Numbered from the stretch's first letter, positions 40,468 through 50,548 are shown. The stretch: DNA of 64,000 nucleotides from Nitrospirota bacterium (GCA_016214855.1 JACRMT010000016.1:1-64000), one strand, 5' to 3'. Made by a program: numbers and translations. Notes: generated from the letters alone by a model not told the origin.

Positions 40468-41884
40468 GGATCGCCTCAAGCTCCTTGACGATCGTCTTGA
40501 ACTGAGCACCCCTGTCCTCAAAGTCCCGGAACATGTCAAAGCTTGCGCAGGCAGGGGACAGAAGCACCACATCGCCTTCATCTGCATGCGTTCGGGAGAT
40601 CTGCACCGCTTCTTTCAGATCCCGTGCCATGAACGTTCTGGTGACGCTATTCAATGCGTCGGCTATCTTTCCGGCAGACTCTCCGATCAGTACGACTGCC
40701 TTGATCTTTTCGGCAGCAAGGTCCCTGAGCGCTGCAAAGTCGCCTGCCTTGTCCCTGCCGCCGGCGATCAGGATAAGAGGTTCGGAAAAGCTTTCGATCG
40801 ATTTAATCACTGCGCCGACATTGGTGCCTTTTGAGTCGTTGATATATTTCACGCCGTCAAGCTCTCTGACCAGTTCGAGCCGGTGTTCAAGACCGGGGAA
40901 CGCCCTGAGAGACTCCCTGACCGCCTCGACCGGACAGCCTGCAAGGAGAGCCATGGCCGAAGCAGCCATGGCATTCTCCAGGTTATGAACTCCTTTGATG
41001 CGGATCTCCTGCGCTTTGATGAGCTCCAGATTCACCGCTCCCTGCTCGTGGTGAGGCAGATTTACGACCACCATGCCGCTTTTTTCATAAAGCCCCTCAA
41101 CTTCACGCGTCCTGCTGAAGAAATACACGTGGGGGCCCCTGACGCGCTCCCTGAGGTTTGCCTCATAGAGTTTCATGGTCTCAGGATCGTCAGCATTGAG
41201 GATCAGGATATCAGGCTCATGCTGGTTTCGAAATATGGCCGCCTTTGCATCACAATATTCTTTCATGGAACGGTACCGGTCAAGATGGTCAGGCGTGATA
41301 TTCAGGATCGCTGCTATATGCGGCCTGAACGTCTCTATGGCCTCAAGCTGAAAGCTTGATATCTCGGCCACCACTGCGTCAGGCTCTGCATGCTCTCTGT
41401 CCATTTTCATGATCTCTTCCGTAAGTGCATTGCCGATGTTGCCGCCGAACAGGGTCCTGAAGCCGGCTGTTTTCATCATATGGTTCAGCAGGGATGTTGT
41501 TGTCGATTTCCCGTTGCTGCCGGTGATCGCAAGGAACGGCATCGCCTTTTCATATGCCGTCCGGCCCTCGATGATCTGGTATGCCAGCTCAAGCTCTCCG
41601 ATGATCCTCTTCCCTTTTTTCCTTGCATCTGCAAGAGGCTTGATCGTGAGCGGCACGCCCGGGCTCACCACGATCAGATCTGCATCTGAGAATATCTCCT
41701 CCGGATGGCTGCCGAGACAGAGCCGGACAGAGGCCGAAAGGGTGCTGACGATATCGGCAAGCTCCCCGGCTGTCCTATTATCGGTTACCGTCACGACTGC
41801 GCCCATGTCGGCAAGCAGCCGCGCAGCGCCTGCTCCGGACCTGGCCAGCCCTACCACGGTGATCTGTCTACCCGTTAATTCCAT
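40460..41884 (-). CDS. murD: UDP-MurNAc-L-Ala-D-glutamate ligase MurD
   Basis: A 474-residue Mur ligase adding D-Glu. VVGLARSGAGAARLLADMGA, the ATP loop ITGSNGKSTTTSLL, ILNITPDHLDRY, and NDSKGTNVGAV are the MurD signatures. It overlaps the preceding carboxypeptidase gene by 17 bases, so the two are closely coupled. Confidence 0.95.
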   Translation of the reverse strand: MELTGRQITVVGLARSGAGAARLLADMGAVVTVTDNRTAGELADIVSTLSASVRLCLGSHPEEIFSDADLIVVSPGVPLTIKPLADARKKGKRIIGELELAYQIIEGRTAYEKAMPFLAITGSNGKSTTTSLLNHMMKTAGFRTLFGGNIGNALTEEIMKMDREHAEPDAVVAEISSFQLEAIETFRPHIAAILNITPDHLDRYRSMKEYCDAKAAIFRNQHEPDILILNADDPETMKLYEANLRERVRGPHVYFFSRTREVEGLYEKSGMVVVNLPHHEQGAVNLELIKAQEIRIKGVHNLENAMAASAMALLAGCPVEAVRESLRAFPGLEHRLELVRELDGVKYINDSKGTNVGAVIKSIESFSEPLILIAGGRDKAGDFAALRDLAAEKIKAVVLIGESAGKIADALNSVTRTFMARDLKEAVQISRTHADEGDVVLLSPACASFDMFRDFEDRGAQFKTIVKELEAIHA

Positions 41885-43034
41885 CCAGTCCTTTTTTTGC
41901 CATATTCGTCTTCTTTGCCTTCTTTGCTTTCACCATCATCTTCGTATTCTTCCTGGCCTTGGACTTGGCCTTGAGCTTGGCCTTAGCCGTGACCTTGCTC
42001 TTTCCCTCAGCCTTGACCTTGTATTTTGCCTTGACCATTTTGCTCTTACCCGGTGAAGCTGCCTTTGCCGCGATGACGCGCTTGCCCTTCACCATCCTTG
42101 CCTTTCCGCCAACCTTTCTTGTGTACGCTGCCTTCGTCAGCATCGCATCGTCATAGTCAGACCGGGTAAGGTACACGACAGGTTCTTCCTGATTTTTCAT
42201 CACCTTTGAGCCGAAGGCCATGAGGTCCTCGGTCTCCTTCCAGAGCTCGGTCCTGCTCGGCGCGCCGAGGAGCGCTACGATCAGCGTATTGTTCTCGCGC
42301 TCACCGGCGCAGACAAAACAATGCCGGGCAGCGTTGGTAAAACCGGTCTTGCCGCCCAGGAGCTCGTCATCTGACCAGAGGAGCTTATTGGTATTCTTTA
42401 CGAAAACGGTCTTGCCTGCCTCGGTAGAGAGCTCGGCTGCACGGGTTCCGAGGATCTCCTTCAGCACCGGGTGTTTGATCGCCTGGCGCATGATCTTGGA
42501 CAGATCATAGGCAGTTGTGTACTGTCCGTGGCCCGGCAGGCCGTTGGGATTGATGAACTTCGTATCAGTAGCGCCGAGGGCGATCGCCTTTCTGTTCATT
42601 AGCTGCACGAACTGCTCCTCTGTACCGCCTGCTGCCTCGGCAAGGGCCACGGCAGCATCGTTCGCCGATTTCATGAGCGCTGCATACAGGAGCGTCTCAA
42701 CCGTCACCTTGTCGCCCTCTTTGAACCCTGATTTTGTCGGAGCCACATTGACCGCATTGCGGCTGATGGTCACCACATCCTTAAGGTTCACCTTTTCAAC
42801 CGCGATCAGCGCTGTCATCAGCTTGGTCGTGCTTGCAGGCATCAGCCTCAGCTCCGGGTTCTTGGCATAAAGCACCCTTCCGGTAGATGCTTCCATCACC
42901 ACTGCCGCCCGCGCCTGGATATCCTCGCCAAAGGCCGTAATCAGTGATGTGTGAATAGTAATGAGTGAAAGGACCAGGGCAATCATCAAGGTCTTCACTG
43001 ATAACTGATTACTGATTACTGATAACTGTTTCAT
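41868..43034 (-). CDS. D-Ala-D-Ala carboxypeptidase (DacA/PBP5-like) inside the dcw operon
   Basis: A 388-residue serine peptidase of the S11 family. The three active-site motifs are present: S-T-T-K (PASTTKLMTA), S-A-N (KSANDAAVALAE) and K-T-G (GGKTGFTNAA). It would trim the terminal D-Ala of peptidoglycan in the periplasm. The signal region (MKQLSVISNQLSVKTLMIAL) is partly coded by a dispersed repeat. The C-terminal 85 residues are a Lys/Ala-rich tail instead of the usual PBP5 domain and amphipathic anchor. The gene stands between mraY and murD, three bases from the former and overlapping the latter, an unusual member of dcw. Confidence 0.93.
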   Translation of the reverse strand: MKQLSVISNQLSVKTLMIALVLSLITIHTSLITAFGEDIQARAAVVMEASTGRVLYAKNPELRLMPASTTKLMTALIAVEKVNLKDVVTISRNAVNVAPTKSGFKEGDKVTVETLLYAALMKSANDAAVALAEAAGGTEEQFVQLMNRKAIALGATDTKFINPNGLPGHGQYTTAYDLSKIMRQAIKHPVLKEILGTRAAELSTEAGKTVFVKNTNKLLWSDDELLGGKTGFTNAARHCFVCAGERENNTLIVALLGAPSRTELWKETEDLMAFGSKVMKNQEEPVVYLTRSDYDDAMLTKAAYTRKVGGKARMVKGKRVIAAKAASPGKSKMVKAKYKVKAEGKSKVTAKAKLKAKSKARKNTKMMVKAKKAKKTNMAKKGLDGING

Positions 43035-43036
43035 AT

Positions 43037-44119
43037 TCACCTCAATTTCAGCGTTGCAAGACTGAGCAGCGCCAGCATTATTCCGACGATCCAGAACCGG
43101 ACGATCACCTTGGATTCCGGCCATCCCATCAGCTCAAAATGGTGATGGATCGGCGCCATTTTGAATATCCTCTTGCCGGTCAGTTTGAACGAAGCAACCT
43201 GTGCTATGACAGAAAAGGTCTCGATCACAAAGATCCCGCCGACGACCGCAAGAGCAATCTCATGCTTTGTTATGACCGCAAGCGTGCCGAGGGCTCCCCC
43301 CAGGCTCAATGACCCTACATCGCCCATGAAGACATCGGCAGGGTACGCATTGAACCAGAGAAAGCCGAGCGCTGCGCCTAACATGGCCCCGCAGAACACG
43401 GTCAGCTCTCCTGTGCCGGTCAGGAAGTAAACACCGAGATACTGGGAAAACTTCGCGTTTCCGGAGATATAGACCAGGAGCATGTTTGCAAGGGCCGCAA
43501 TGCCCACCAGGCCGATCGCAAGACCATCAATACCGTCCGTAAGATTCACGGCATTCGACGATCCCACGATCACCAGCACGGAAAAGGGGATATAGAACCA
43601 GCCGATATCAAAGAACCATTTCTTGAAGAACGGCACGATCAGCTCTGAGCGGTACGGGTCATCAGGATTGGAATAGAGCACCAGGCCGATAACGAGCGCT
43701 ATGCCGATCTGCGCACCGAACTTGTACCATGCGCGCAGGCCTTTCGGGTTCTTCCTGATCACCTTGAGGTAATCATCGAGCAGGCCGATCGATCCGTATC
43801 CGATCAACGAGATGATCATGATCCACATGTATTTATTGGACAGGTCTCCCCAGCAAAAGAGCGTAATGAGCATCGCAATAATAATGATGATTCCGCCCAT
43901 GGTGGGTGTGCCGGATTTCTTGAGATGCGTCTGGGGACCGTCATCGCGGATCTGCTGGGTTATGCTGATCCTCTTGAGCCAGCGTATAATGCACGGGCCA
44001 ATGAGCAGCGAAACAAGCATGGCAGTGAGGACCGCAAGCGCAGTCCTGAACGTTATGTACCGGAATACGTTCAGGGGGGAGAAATACGGCTGCAGCGCCA
44101 GGAGGAGCTTATAGAGCAT
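43037..44119 (-). CDS. mraY: Phospho-MurNAc-pentapeptide transferase MraY
   Basis: A 360-residue membrane enzyme with ten helices that makes lipid I. Motifs [52 protein letters not shown] and [10 protein letters not shown] are all present. The ATG is preceded by GGAGGTGAGCA within the end of murF (11-base overlap). Confidence 0.97.
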   Translation of the reverse strand: MLYKLLLALQPYFSPLNVFRYITFRTALAVLTAMLVSLLIGPCIIRWLKRISITQQIRDDGPQTHLKKSGTPTMGGIIIIIAMLITLFCWGDLSNKYMWIMIISLIGYGSIGLLDDYLKVIRKNPKGLRAWYKFGAQIGIALVIGLVLYSNPDDPYRSELIVPFFKKWFFDIGWFYIPFSVLVIVGSSNAVNLTDGIDGLAIGLVGIAALANMLLVYISGNAKFSQYLGVYFLTGTGELTVFCGAMLGAALGFLWFNAYPADVFMGDVGSLSLGGALGTLAVITKHEIALAVVGGIFVIETFSVIAQVASFKLTGKRIFKMAPIHHHFELMGWPESKVIVRFWIVGIMLALLSLATLKLR

Positions 44120-45476
44120 TGCTCACCTCCGCTGCAGGCTTCCCTTCGCCGGCAAGCACCTTTTCCATGCGCAGGCCGCGGGACCCCTTGATCAGTATAG
44201 TGTCGCCCTCGTTCACCATGCCAAGAAGCAGGGACCGCGCTTCATCAGAGCTTGCTGCCTGATGACAGACGCCGGAAAATATTGCTGAAACCTTCTGCAT
44301 CTCAGGCCCGACCGCGATCAGCAGGTCAACATGAAGTTCATTCAACTTCTGCATAAGACCTCTATGGGCATCTTCAGAGAAGGCGCCGAGTTCCAGCATG
44401 TCGCCAAGGACAGCAATGGTCCTGCCCTTTCTTAATCGTACCAGTTCCTTCAGTGCCTCTTCCATGGATGCAGGGTTCGCATTATACACATCATTGATCA
44501 CCAGCGCTCCTGAATATCTCCTGATCTCAAGCCGCATCGGAACCCCGGTGAATGCCTCAAGCCCCTGTCTGATCTCCTCAGGACCGATACCAAGCTCACA
44601 GGCTATGGATGCAGCTGCCAGGGCATTCAGCACATTGAATCTGCCTGATATCTTCAGGCTGACTTTGAACGCTCCGCTGTTGGGCGTATGGAGCGTGAAG
44701 GTCGAACCCTGCTGAGCCAGGGCAATATCTGTTGCAGAAAAATCAGCGGCATGGTCTATGCCATACGTGACGGCCTTGCCCGTGAAACCGGTCATTCCCT
44801 GCATCAGGAAGCGGTCATCGCAATTCACCGCTACGGTCCCGACATGGTCAAGGACCTCGAGGTCAGTGTCACGCACAGCCTCGATGCTGCCGAATCCTTC
44901 GAGATGAGCCTGTCCCACGTTCGTGACAACCGCAAGGTCAGGCTGTACGATCCCGCAGAGCTCCCGAATATCACCGCGCGCATTCGAGCCCATCTCAAGA
45001 ACTGCGAACGCCTCGTCTCCCTGCATGTTCGACACGCAGAGCGGAAGGCCGATATGATTGTTGAAATTACCGGTGGTCTTGAGAACCTTGTGCTTTTGGG
45101 AGAGGATGGATGCGATAAGCTCCTTGGTCGTTGTCTTGCCGTTCGTTCCGGTGACGCTTACGACCGGAATGTTCCTTTTCAGCCTCCGGAAGCGGGCAAT
45201 GTCCTGCAGCGCCTTCTGGGTATTTTTCACGTAAATGATCGTCTTATCCCTGCCCGGCTCAACAGGCGGGATGCTCACCAGGGCTCCGCTGCCGTTCTGC
45301 AGCGCATCGCGGATAAAATCATGACCGTCGAACCGTTCACCGCGCAGGGCAATGAAAAGCTCTCCGCTGCCAATATTGCGCGAATCAATGGAAAGACCGC
45401 TGAATGCCTCCTGCTTGCCGCAGAGCACTTTCCCCCCTGTTGCCTGAACTATTTCGTCGGTTGTCACGATTGTCAT
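44109..45476 (-). CDS. murF: UDP-MurNAc-tripeptide-D-Ala-D-Ala ligase MurF
   Basis: A 455-residue Mur ligase that adds the D-Ala-D-Ala dipeptide. [51 protein letters not shown] and [15 protein letters not shown] are typical. It follows murE after a 54-base gap that contains a small hairpin (GTGGT...ACCAC) but no gene. Confidence 0.95.
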   Translation of the reverse strand: MTIVTTDEIVQATGGKVLCGKQEAFSGLSIDSRNIGSGELFIALRGERFDGHDFIRDALQNGSGALVSIPPVEPGRDKTIIYVKNTQKALQDIARFRRLKRNIPVVSVTGTNGKTTTKELIASILSQKHKVLKTTGNFNNHIGLPLCVSNMQGDEAFAVLEMGSNARGDIRELCGIVQPDLAVVTNVGQAHLEGFGSIEAVRDTDLEVLDHVGTVAVNCDDRFLMQGMTGFTGKAVTYGIDHAADFSATDIALAQQGSTFTLHTPNSGAFKVSLKISGRFNVLNALAAASIACELGIGPEEIRQGLEAFTGVPMRLEIRRYSGALVINDVYNANPASMEEALKELVRLRKGRTIAVLGDMLELGAFSEDAHRGLMQKLNELHVDLLIAVGPEMQKVSAIFSGVCHQAASSDEARSLLLGMVNEGDTILIKGSRGLRMEKVLAGEGKPAAEVSNAL

Positions 45477-45530
45477 GAATTATTTTGTGGTCCGCACCCC
45501 CGTACCACGAATACCGTTTAGCCGTATTCT

Positions 45531-47006
45531 TTATCTGTTATTGATCAGGTGCCTGACAGACTCTTCGATTACCTCCCTGTCATTGAATGGAAATCTCGTT
45601 CCCCCGATCTCCTGGCAGATTTCATGGCCCTTGCCTGCGACCAGCAGAACATCATTCGCTTCTGCCATCAGAACTGCCCGCTTTATCGCCTCTTTCCGGT
45701 CAGCCTCGACCAGATAATTCCTTCGTGCTGCGCCGGCCTCTATCTCTCTGATGATATCCTCCGGCTTCTCAGACCTCGGATTGTCAGACGTGATGATCAC
45801 AAAATCGCTCAGCCGCGTTGCAATGGCCCCCATCCGCGGCCTCTTGCCCCGGTCGCGGTCGCCGCCGCAGCCGAAGACCGTGATGATCTTTCCCTTGGTC
45901 AGGCTTCGCGCCGTGTAGATGAGACGCTCAAGCGCATCTTCGGTATGTGCGTAATCAACGATCGCAAGGAACTTCTGACCAACATCGACCTTCTCGAACC
46001 GTCCCCTGATCGCCGGCGATTTCCTTATCCCTTCGAGGATCACCTCCCAGGGCACACCGACCGATGCTGCAGCCCCTGCTGCAGAAAGGATGTTGTACAC
46101 ATTCGGCAGACCAACCAGCGGAGAGACAATGTCATAGGCCCTTCCGCGGAAGGTTAATCTGAACCGCAGTCCGTCAAAGGAATTGTTCATATCTGATGCC
46201 GTCAGGTCTGCCCCGGCCTCAAGACCAAAGGTATAGGTACCGGTGAGAGGACTTTCTGCAAGTCTTCTTCCCCACGAATCATCATGGTTGATGATCGACA
46301 TTGCGTTCCTGTCGAGCAGGTCAGTAAAGAACCGCTTCTTTGAGAGGAAATAGTCGTCCATGGTGCCGTGGAAATCGAGATGATCCCTGGTAAGGTTCGT
46401 GAATACGCCTGCTTTGAAAATGGTATTGTCTATCCTCTTCTGGGTCAGCGCATGAGATGAAACCTCTGTCACAACGTGGCTGCAGCCTGCCGCAAGCATG
46501 TCATGAAGCAGGGCCTGAAATTCAAGGGACTCCGGCGTTGTATGGGTTGCCTGATACACGGCATCGCCGATCATGTATTGGATCGTGCCGATAAGGCCGA
46601 CCTTTTTCCCCCATGCCTCGAGGATCGACTTCAGGATATAGGTCGTGGTCGTCTTGCCGTTCGTCCCGGTAATACCGATGACGGTCATGCCACGCGATGG
46701 CTCCCGATAGTAAGCATTAGCGGCAAAAGCCAGAGATTTTCTGCTGTCCTTCACCCTTATGAACGATGCGAGAGGCGACGGCGTCCCGCTGTCTGAAATA
46801 TCTCTGTCATGGATAACCGCGATCGCGCCTTTTTTCAGAGCGCTTTCAATAAAATCATGACCATCCGCCTTTTCTCCTTGCATTGCAACGAAGAGATGCC
46901 CGTATTCCACTTTCCGGGAATCATAGGAAATGCCGCTCACCGGCAGCTCATCGCTGCCGATGATGCTCACGATCTCACTACTGTCTATCAGTTCTTTTAT
47001 CTTCAT
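45531..47006 (-). CDS. murE: UDP-MurNAc-dipeptide-meso-DAP ligase MurE
   Basis: A 491-residue Mur ligase. [53 protein letters not shown] and TSDNPRSEKPEDII are seen. The D-N-P-R box is the one that binds meso-diaminopimelate, so the wall has the Gram-negative DAP type. The ribosome site is only A/G-rich. Confidence 0.96.
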   Translation of the reverse strand: MKIKELIDSSEIVSIIGSDELPVSGISYDSRKVEYGHLFVAMQGEKADGHDFIESALKKGAIAVIHDRDISDSGTPSPLASFIRVKDSRKSLAFAANAYYREPSRGMTVIGITGTNGKTTTTYILKSILEAWGKKVGLIGTIQYMIGDAVYQATHTTPESLEFQALLHDMLAAGCSHVVTEVSSHALTQKRIDNTIFKAGVFTNLTRDHLDFHGTMDDYFLSKKRFFTDLLDRNAMSIINHDDSWGRRLAESPLTGTYTFGLEAGADLTASDMNNSFDGLRFRLTFRGRAYDIVSPLVGLPNVYNILSAAGAAASVGVPWEVILEGIRKSPAIRGRFEKVDVGQKFLAIVDYAHTEDALERLIYTARSLTKGKIITVFGCGGDRDRGKRPRMGAIATRLSDFVIITSDNPRSEKPEDIIREIEAGAARRNYLVEADRKEAIKRAVLMAEANDVLLVAGKGHEICQEIGGTRFPFNDREVIEESVRHLINNR

Positions 47007-47036
47007 TTCTTATTTCTTCTTCTGCCTCATTCTGCC

Positions 47037-47077
47037 TTTATCTCAGCCTTGACCTTAACCTCAGCCTGTCCTTATCC
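47037..47077. repeat. AAGG-word repeat between murE and ftsI
   Basis: On the minus strand GGCTGAGGTTAAGGTCAAGG and neighbours step in six-base words (AAGGTC, AAGGCT). The same words make up the charged tails of the RND adaptor (22480-22640) and of the D,D-carboxypeptidase (41895-42060). Confidence 0.55.
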
Positions 47078-48808
47078 CTACCGCGACACCAGAAGCAGAT
47101 TTTTGCCGGGGCCGTCATCGCGCGGCACATTCATATAGGAAAGCGCCTGGTCAGCAACGGTCTTGAATACCGGGGCTGCGACAACACCGCCGTATATCGC
47201 TCCTTTTGGCTCGTGCACCACGACGATCATGGCGATCTTCGGACTATCCGCAGGCACAAACCCCACGAACGAGCTGATAAAACGGTCCTTTGAATAGCGC
47301 TTTGTCCTCTGGTCCACGAGCTGGGCAGTGCCGGTCTTGCCTGCCACCTTGTTGCCCTCGATCGCAGCGCCGGTCGCAGTGCCGCCTTCTTCAACAACGG
47401 TTTTCAGAATATCCCGCATTGCTGCTGCGGTCCTCTCTGATATGATCCTCTTCTTCTGGTCCGGACTGAAAGAAAAGACCGGCTGACCTTCAGGTGTCAG
47501 GATCTGAGACACGAGATGAGGCTGCACAAGATATCCGCCGTTCGCAATAGCAGAATACGCCCTCAGGATCTGGAGGGGCGTTACCGCTACCTCCTGACCG
47601 ATCGGGATGGCGCCGAGCGATGTGGCTGACCATTTCTCAGGCTTGCGTATCCAGCCGGAAACCTCTCCGGGCAGGTCAATGTTCGTTCTGTCGCCAAAGC
47701 CGAAGCGCTTTGCATACTCATAGAGCCTATCCTTGCCGAGTTTCATGCCGATCATGATGGTCCCGACGTTGGAAGATTTCTGTATCACCTCTTCAAAAGA
47801 GAGCACGCCGTGCTTATGCGCGTCCTTGATATTCTTGCCGCCGACCTCGATGCTTCCACGGCTGCAGTCAAAGGTCTGACCTGCAGAAAAAAGCTTCTCT
47901 TCAATTGCGGCAGTTCCGGCAACGATCTTGAACGTTGAGCCAGGCTCATAGATATCAGTAATGGCCCTGTTCCGTACATCATTCTTGACAGCGCTCATGA
48001 TCTCATTCAGATCAAAAGCAGGTCTGCTTGCGAGGGCAAGGATCTCGCCCGTAAATGGGTCCATCATGATCGCTGTCGCTGCAACAGACCGCCATTTCAG
48101 CATTGCCCTGTCGAGCTCTTTTTCCGCAATATACTGGAGCCCCTCATCGATCGTAAGGATGATGTCGTTGCCCTTGGTCTCCATGACCATGCCGGTGGAA
48201 AGGACCCTGCCGCTCGCATCCCGGGCAACTTGTACCTTGCCGGCCGAGGTCCGCAGGTATTTGTCATATTTCAGTTCAATGCCCTCAAGAGGCTGGTTCT
48301 CTTTGCCCACGGCACCCACAATGTGTGATGCAAGGCTGCCCCTGGGATAGAACCTCTTGGCCTCTGTCATAAAGCCGAAACCCTTCATTTTCAGTTTTTT
48401 CACCCTGTCAGCAGTCTCAAGACTCAGCTTCCTGTCAACCCAGACAAATCTCTTCTGCTGTGTCAGCTTTGCCTGTATTGCCCTGGGCTCAACACTCAGA
48501 ATAGAGGAGAGCTGCCTGACGCTCTCAGGATTTGTGCCTGCCTCTCCCGGGTCGCAGTAAAGCGACTCCATCTCCAGGTTTATGGCGATCTCGCGGCCCT
48601 TGCGGTCATAGATGTTGCCGCGGCGGGCCTGAATGTCCTCTGTCTTGACCTGCTGGGACTTTGCCTTTTCCGTGTAGAACTTGTTCTTCAGCACCATGAT
48701 GTCAGCAAGCCTGAAAAATACCATCACAAAGCTGAAGATGATGACAGTATTGAGGATCACCGTTCTCTTCCTGCTGGCTTCGCCGTTATTCAGCCAGTTC
48801 TGCTTCAA
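47078..48808 (-). CDS. ftsI: Septal transpeptidase FtsI (PBP3)
   Basis: A 576-residue class B PBP with one N-terminal membrane helix (about 16-39), a pedestal domain (ARRGNIYDRKGREIAINL) and a transpeptidase domain with S-T-F-K (PGSTFKIVAG), S-S-N (QKSSNVGTIMIG) and K-T-G-T (AGKTGTAQLV). The start is a TTG overlapping the ftsL stop (TTGA), with GGAGAAG at good distance. No PASTA domain. Confidence 0.95.
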   Translation of the reverse strand: MKQNWLNNGEASRKRTVILNTVIIFSFVMVFFRLADIMVLKNKFYTEKAKSQQVKTEDIQARRGNIYDRKGREIAINLEMESLYCDPGEAGTNPESVRQLSSILSVEPRAIQAKLTQQKRFVWVDRKLSLETADRVKKLKMKGFGFMTEAKRFYPRGSLASHIVGAVGKENQPLEGIELKYDKYLRTSAGKVQVARDASGRVLSTGMVMETKGNDIILTIDEGLQYIAEKELDRAMLKWRSVAATAIMMDPFTGEILALASRPAFDLNEIMSAVKNDVRNRAITDIYEPGSTFKIVAGTAAIEEKLFSAGQTFDCSRGSIEVGGKNIKDAHKHGVLSFEEVIQKSSNVGTIMIGMKLGKDRLYEYAKRFGFGDRTNIDLPGEVSGWIRKPEKWSATSLGAIPIGQEVAVTPLQILRAYSAIANGGYLVQPHLVSQILTPEGQPVFSFSPDQKKRIISERTAAAMRDILKTVVEEGGTATGAAIEGNKVAGKTGTAQLVDQRTKRYSKDRFISSFVGFVPADSPKIAMIVVVHEPKGAIYGGVVAAPVFKTVADQALSYMNVPRDDGPGKNLLLVSR

Positions 48809-49161
48809 TCTTTCTTCTCCGCCTTATGCGATGCTTTGTACGCCTCAGTCTCCTTAGTCCGTGTCACATGGATCACTTTCACCCGGTCAGGAAATACATA
48901 CCCTCCGCTCACCAGTTTTTTCTCGCCCTGGCTCGGGAGGTCAATGCTCGAGATCGCCATAAGCTTTGAACGTTCTGCCATGAGCATCTTCATCTCCTTG
49001 AACGCAACAGTGCGCCTGTCTTCAAGCTCACGTATGCTGTATGCCGCTGATGTGACGCTCGACCGCAGCCATACAAGGCCGAACAGACAGAAAAGGACGA
49101 TCACAAAACAGAGCGGTTTGTACGCCCATGAGAACATGCTGTTTTTTTTCGACCTTCTCAT
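48805..49161 (-). CDS. ftsL: Cell-division protein FtsL
   Basis: A 118-residue bitopic protein: basic cytoplasmic start, one membrane helix (about residues 16-32), then a coiled-coil (RELEDRRTVAFKEMKMLMAE) in the periplasm and a charged tail. Sequence conservation of FtsL is poor; the call rests on topology and the position between rsmH and ftsI. It overlaps both neighbours by four bases. Confidence 0.88.
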   Translation of the reverse strand: MRRSKKNSMFSWAYKPLCFVIVLFCLFGLVWLRSSVTSAAYSIRELEDRRTVAFKEMKMLMAERSKLMAISSIDLPSQGEKKLVSGGYVFPDRVKVIHVTRTKETEAYKASHKAEKKD

Positions 49162-50033
49162 AGTTTTTCAGCTCCTCTCAGCTTTGCGCTCCGCGAAGAT
49201 GGGTTCTGCCGCATCTCCTCTCTCGAAGGAACAAGCGGCTTTTTGGTGAGCTGGTTCACCATTCCAGCCTTTGCGCTGTCGCGTATGAAGTTCTTCACGA
49301 TCCTGTCCTCCAGAGAGTGATAGGAAATAACGCAGAGCCTTCCGCCCTTGTTCAGCATTCTGAGCGATGCTTCAAGCCCAAGCCTCAGTTCCTCAAGTTC
49401 ACTGTTCAACGCAATTCTCAGGGCCTGGAATGTCCGCGTCGCAGGATGGGTCCTGCCGCTTCTGCCTAATGCCCGGAATACGACATCTGCCAGCTCGGCA
49501 CAGGTGTCGATCGTCTTCTTTGCCCGTGCGCTCAGGATCGCCCTCACCACTCTCGCTGCCCGGTATTCCTCGCCATATTCCCTGAGGATCCGGACCAGTT
49601 CCTGCTCGTCATAGGTATTCACCATGTCCCAGGCACTCAGAAGTTGTGCGTTGTCCATTCTCATGTCGAGCCTTTCATTCGAAAGAAAGCTGAAACCCCT
49701 TATTGGGTCCTTGATCTGCATCATCGAAACCCCCAGATCAAGGAGGATACCGTCAGCCTCGTGAATCCCTTCTGCGTTAAGCACCTGTTCCATCTGCGAG
49801 AACGTGCCCTTTTTCAGTAAAACCCTGCTGTCGTTCAGACGCTGAGCAGCTCTCTGTAATGCCTGCTCATCCCTGTCCAGCCCGACAACCTTTACATCCT
49901 GACCGACCTGTGAAAGAATCATTTCAGAATGTCCCCCGAGTCCTACTGTTGCATCTACATATATCCCGCCCCGGTGAGGAGCGAGAATTTCGATCACCTC
50001 CCCTGACATCACAGGGAGATGGATGATCGTCAT
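49158..50033 (-). CDS. rsmH: 16S rRNA C1402 N4-methyltransferase RsmH (MraW)
   Basis: A 291-residue methyltransferase. The SAM loop YVDATVGLGGHSEMIL, GILLDLGVSMMQIKDPIRGF and the end motif VISYHSLEDRIVKNF are diagnostic. The ATG is immediately after the mraZ stop. It is the second gene of dcw, as usual. Confidence 0.96.
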   Translation of the reverse strand: MTIIHLPVMSGEVIEILAPHRGGIYVDATVGLGGHSEMILSQVGQDVKVVGLDRDEQALQRAAQRLNDSRVLLKKGTFSQMEQVLNAEGIHEADGILLDLGVSMMQIKDPIRGFSFLSNERLDMRMDNAQLLSAWDMVNTYDEQELVRILREYGEEYRAARVVRAILSARAKKTIDTCAELADVVFRALGRSGRTHPATRTFQALRIALNSELEELRLGLEASLRMLNKGGRLCVISYHSLEDRIVKNFIRDSAKAGMVNQLTKKPLVPSREEMRQNPSSRSAKLRGAEKL

Positions 50034-50486
50034 TTAAATACCGTATGACGTAAGTTTCGCCGCAACTGCCTTCTTGTCTTCCGTGGTAAGATCAAGAACG
50101 GCATCCCACTCTTTTCTGTCCCAGACCTCTATCTTGTCTGTTGTGCCTGCGATCACGATGTCGCTGTTCAGACCGGCATCTTCCCGGTGCGCTGCAGGAA
50201 TAAGGATCCTCCCCTGCTTGTCCAGTTCGACTTCCTGGGCAGAGGCTATGACCTTTCTCTTGAAATACTGGACAGACTCGTCCATGCTCGGCAGCAGCCT
50301 GACCTTTTCTTCAAGCTTGAGCCATTCTTCCTGGGGATAGATGAGGAGACACTTGTCAATGAGCGCATTGACAACGTAGAGTTTGGGATTATAATTAGTG
50401 GAAATGATTTCGCGGAAAGGAGAAGGAACCATGATCCGGCCCTTGGGGTCCACACTGTAATAGTATTTTCCAGAGAAACCTGGCAT
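50034..50486 (-). CDS. mraZ: Transcriptional regulator MraZ
   Basis: A 150-residue double-AbrB/SpoVT-like regulator. Each half carries the D-x-K/Q-G-R-I motif (SVDPKGRIMVPSPFRE and ELDKQGRILIPAAHRE). GTGGAGGAGTA precedes the ATG at 50486; an upstream in-frame start is within the operator. MraZ represses its own dcw operon in studied bacteria by binding repeats upstream of its gene, and such repeats are visible here. Confidence 0.96.
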   Translation of the reverse strand: MPGFSGKYYYSVDPKGRIMVPSPFREIISTNYNPKLYVVNALIDKCLLIYPQEEWLKLEEKVRLLPSMDESVQYFKRKVIASAQEVELDKQGRILIPAAHREDAGLNSDIVIAGTTDKIEVWDRKEWDAVLDLTTEDKKAVAAKLTSYGI

Positions 50487-50493
50487 TACTCCT

Positions 50494-50518
50494 CCACTTT
50501 CTACCACTATTTACCACT
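50494..50518 (-). promoter_or_regulatory. MraZ operator, three direct repeats
   Basis: On the minus strand AGTGG occurs three times (50514-50518, 50504-50508, 50494-50498), exactly 10 bp apart, so on one helix face. The copy nearest the gene overlaps the ribosome site GTGGAGG. Three short direct repeats at helical spacing are the known form of MraZ sites. Confidence 0.78.
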
Positions 50519-50521
50519 AAA

Positions 50522-50548
50522 TTTATAGGAGGATGGAATCTTTGTCAA
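50522..50548 (-). promoter_or_regulatory. Sigma-70 promoter of the dcw operon
   Basis: On the minus strand a perfect -35 TTGACA (50543-50548) and a -10 TATAAA (50522-50527) are 15 bases apart. TAAATT at 17 bases is the alternative. The MraZ repeats lie just downstream of the -10, so bound MraZ would block the start. Confidence 0.65.
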
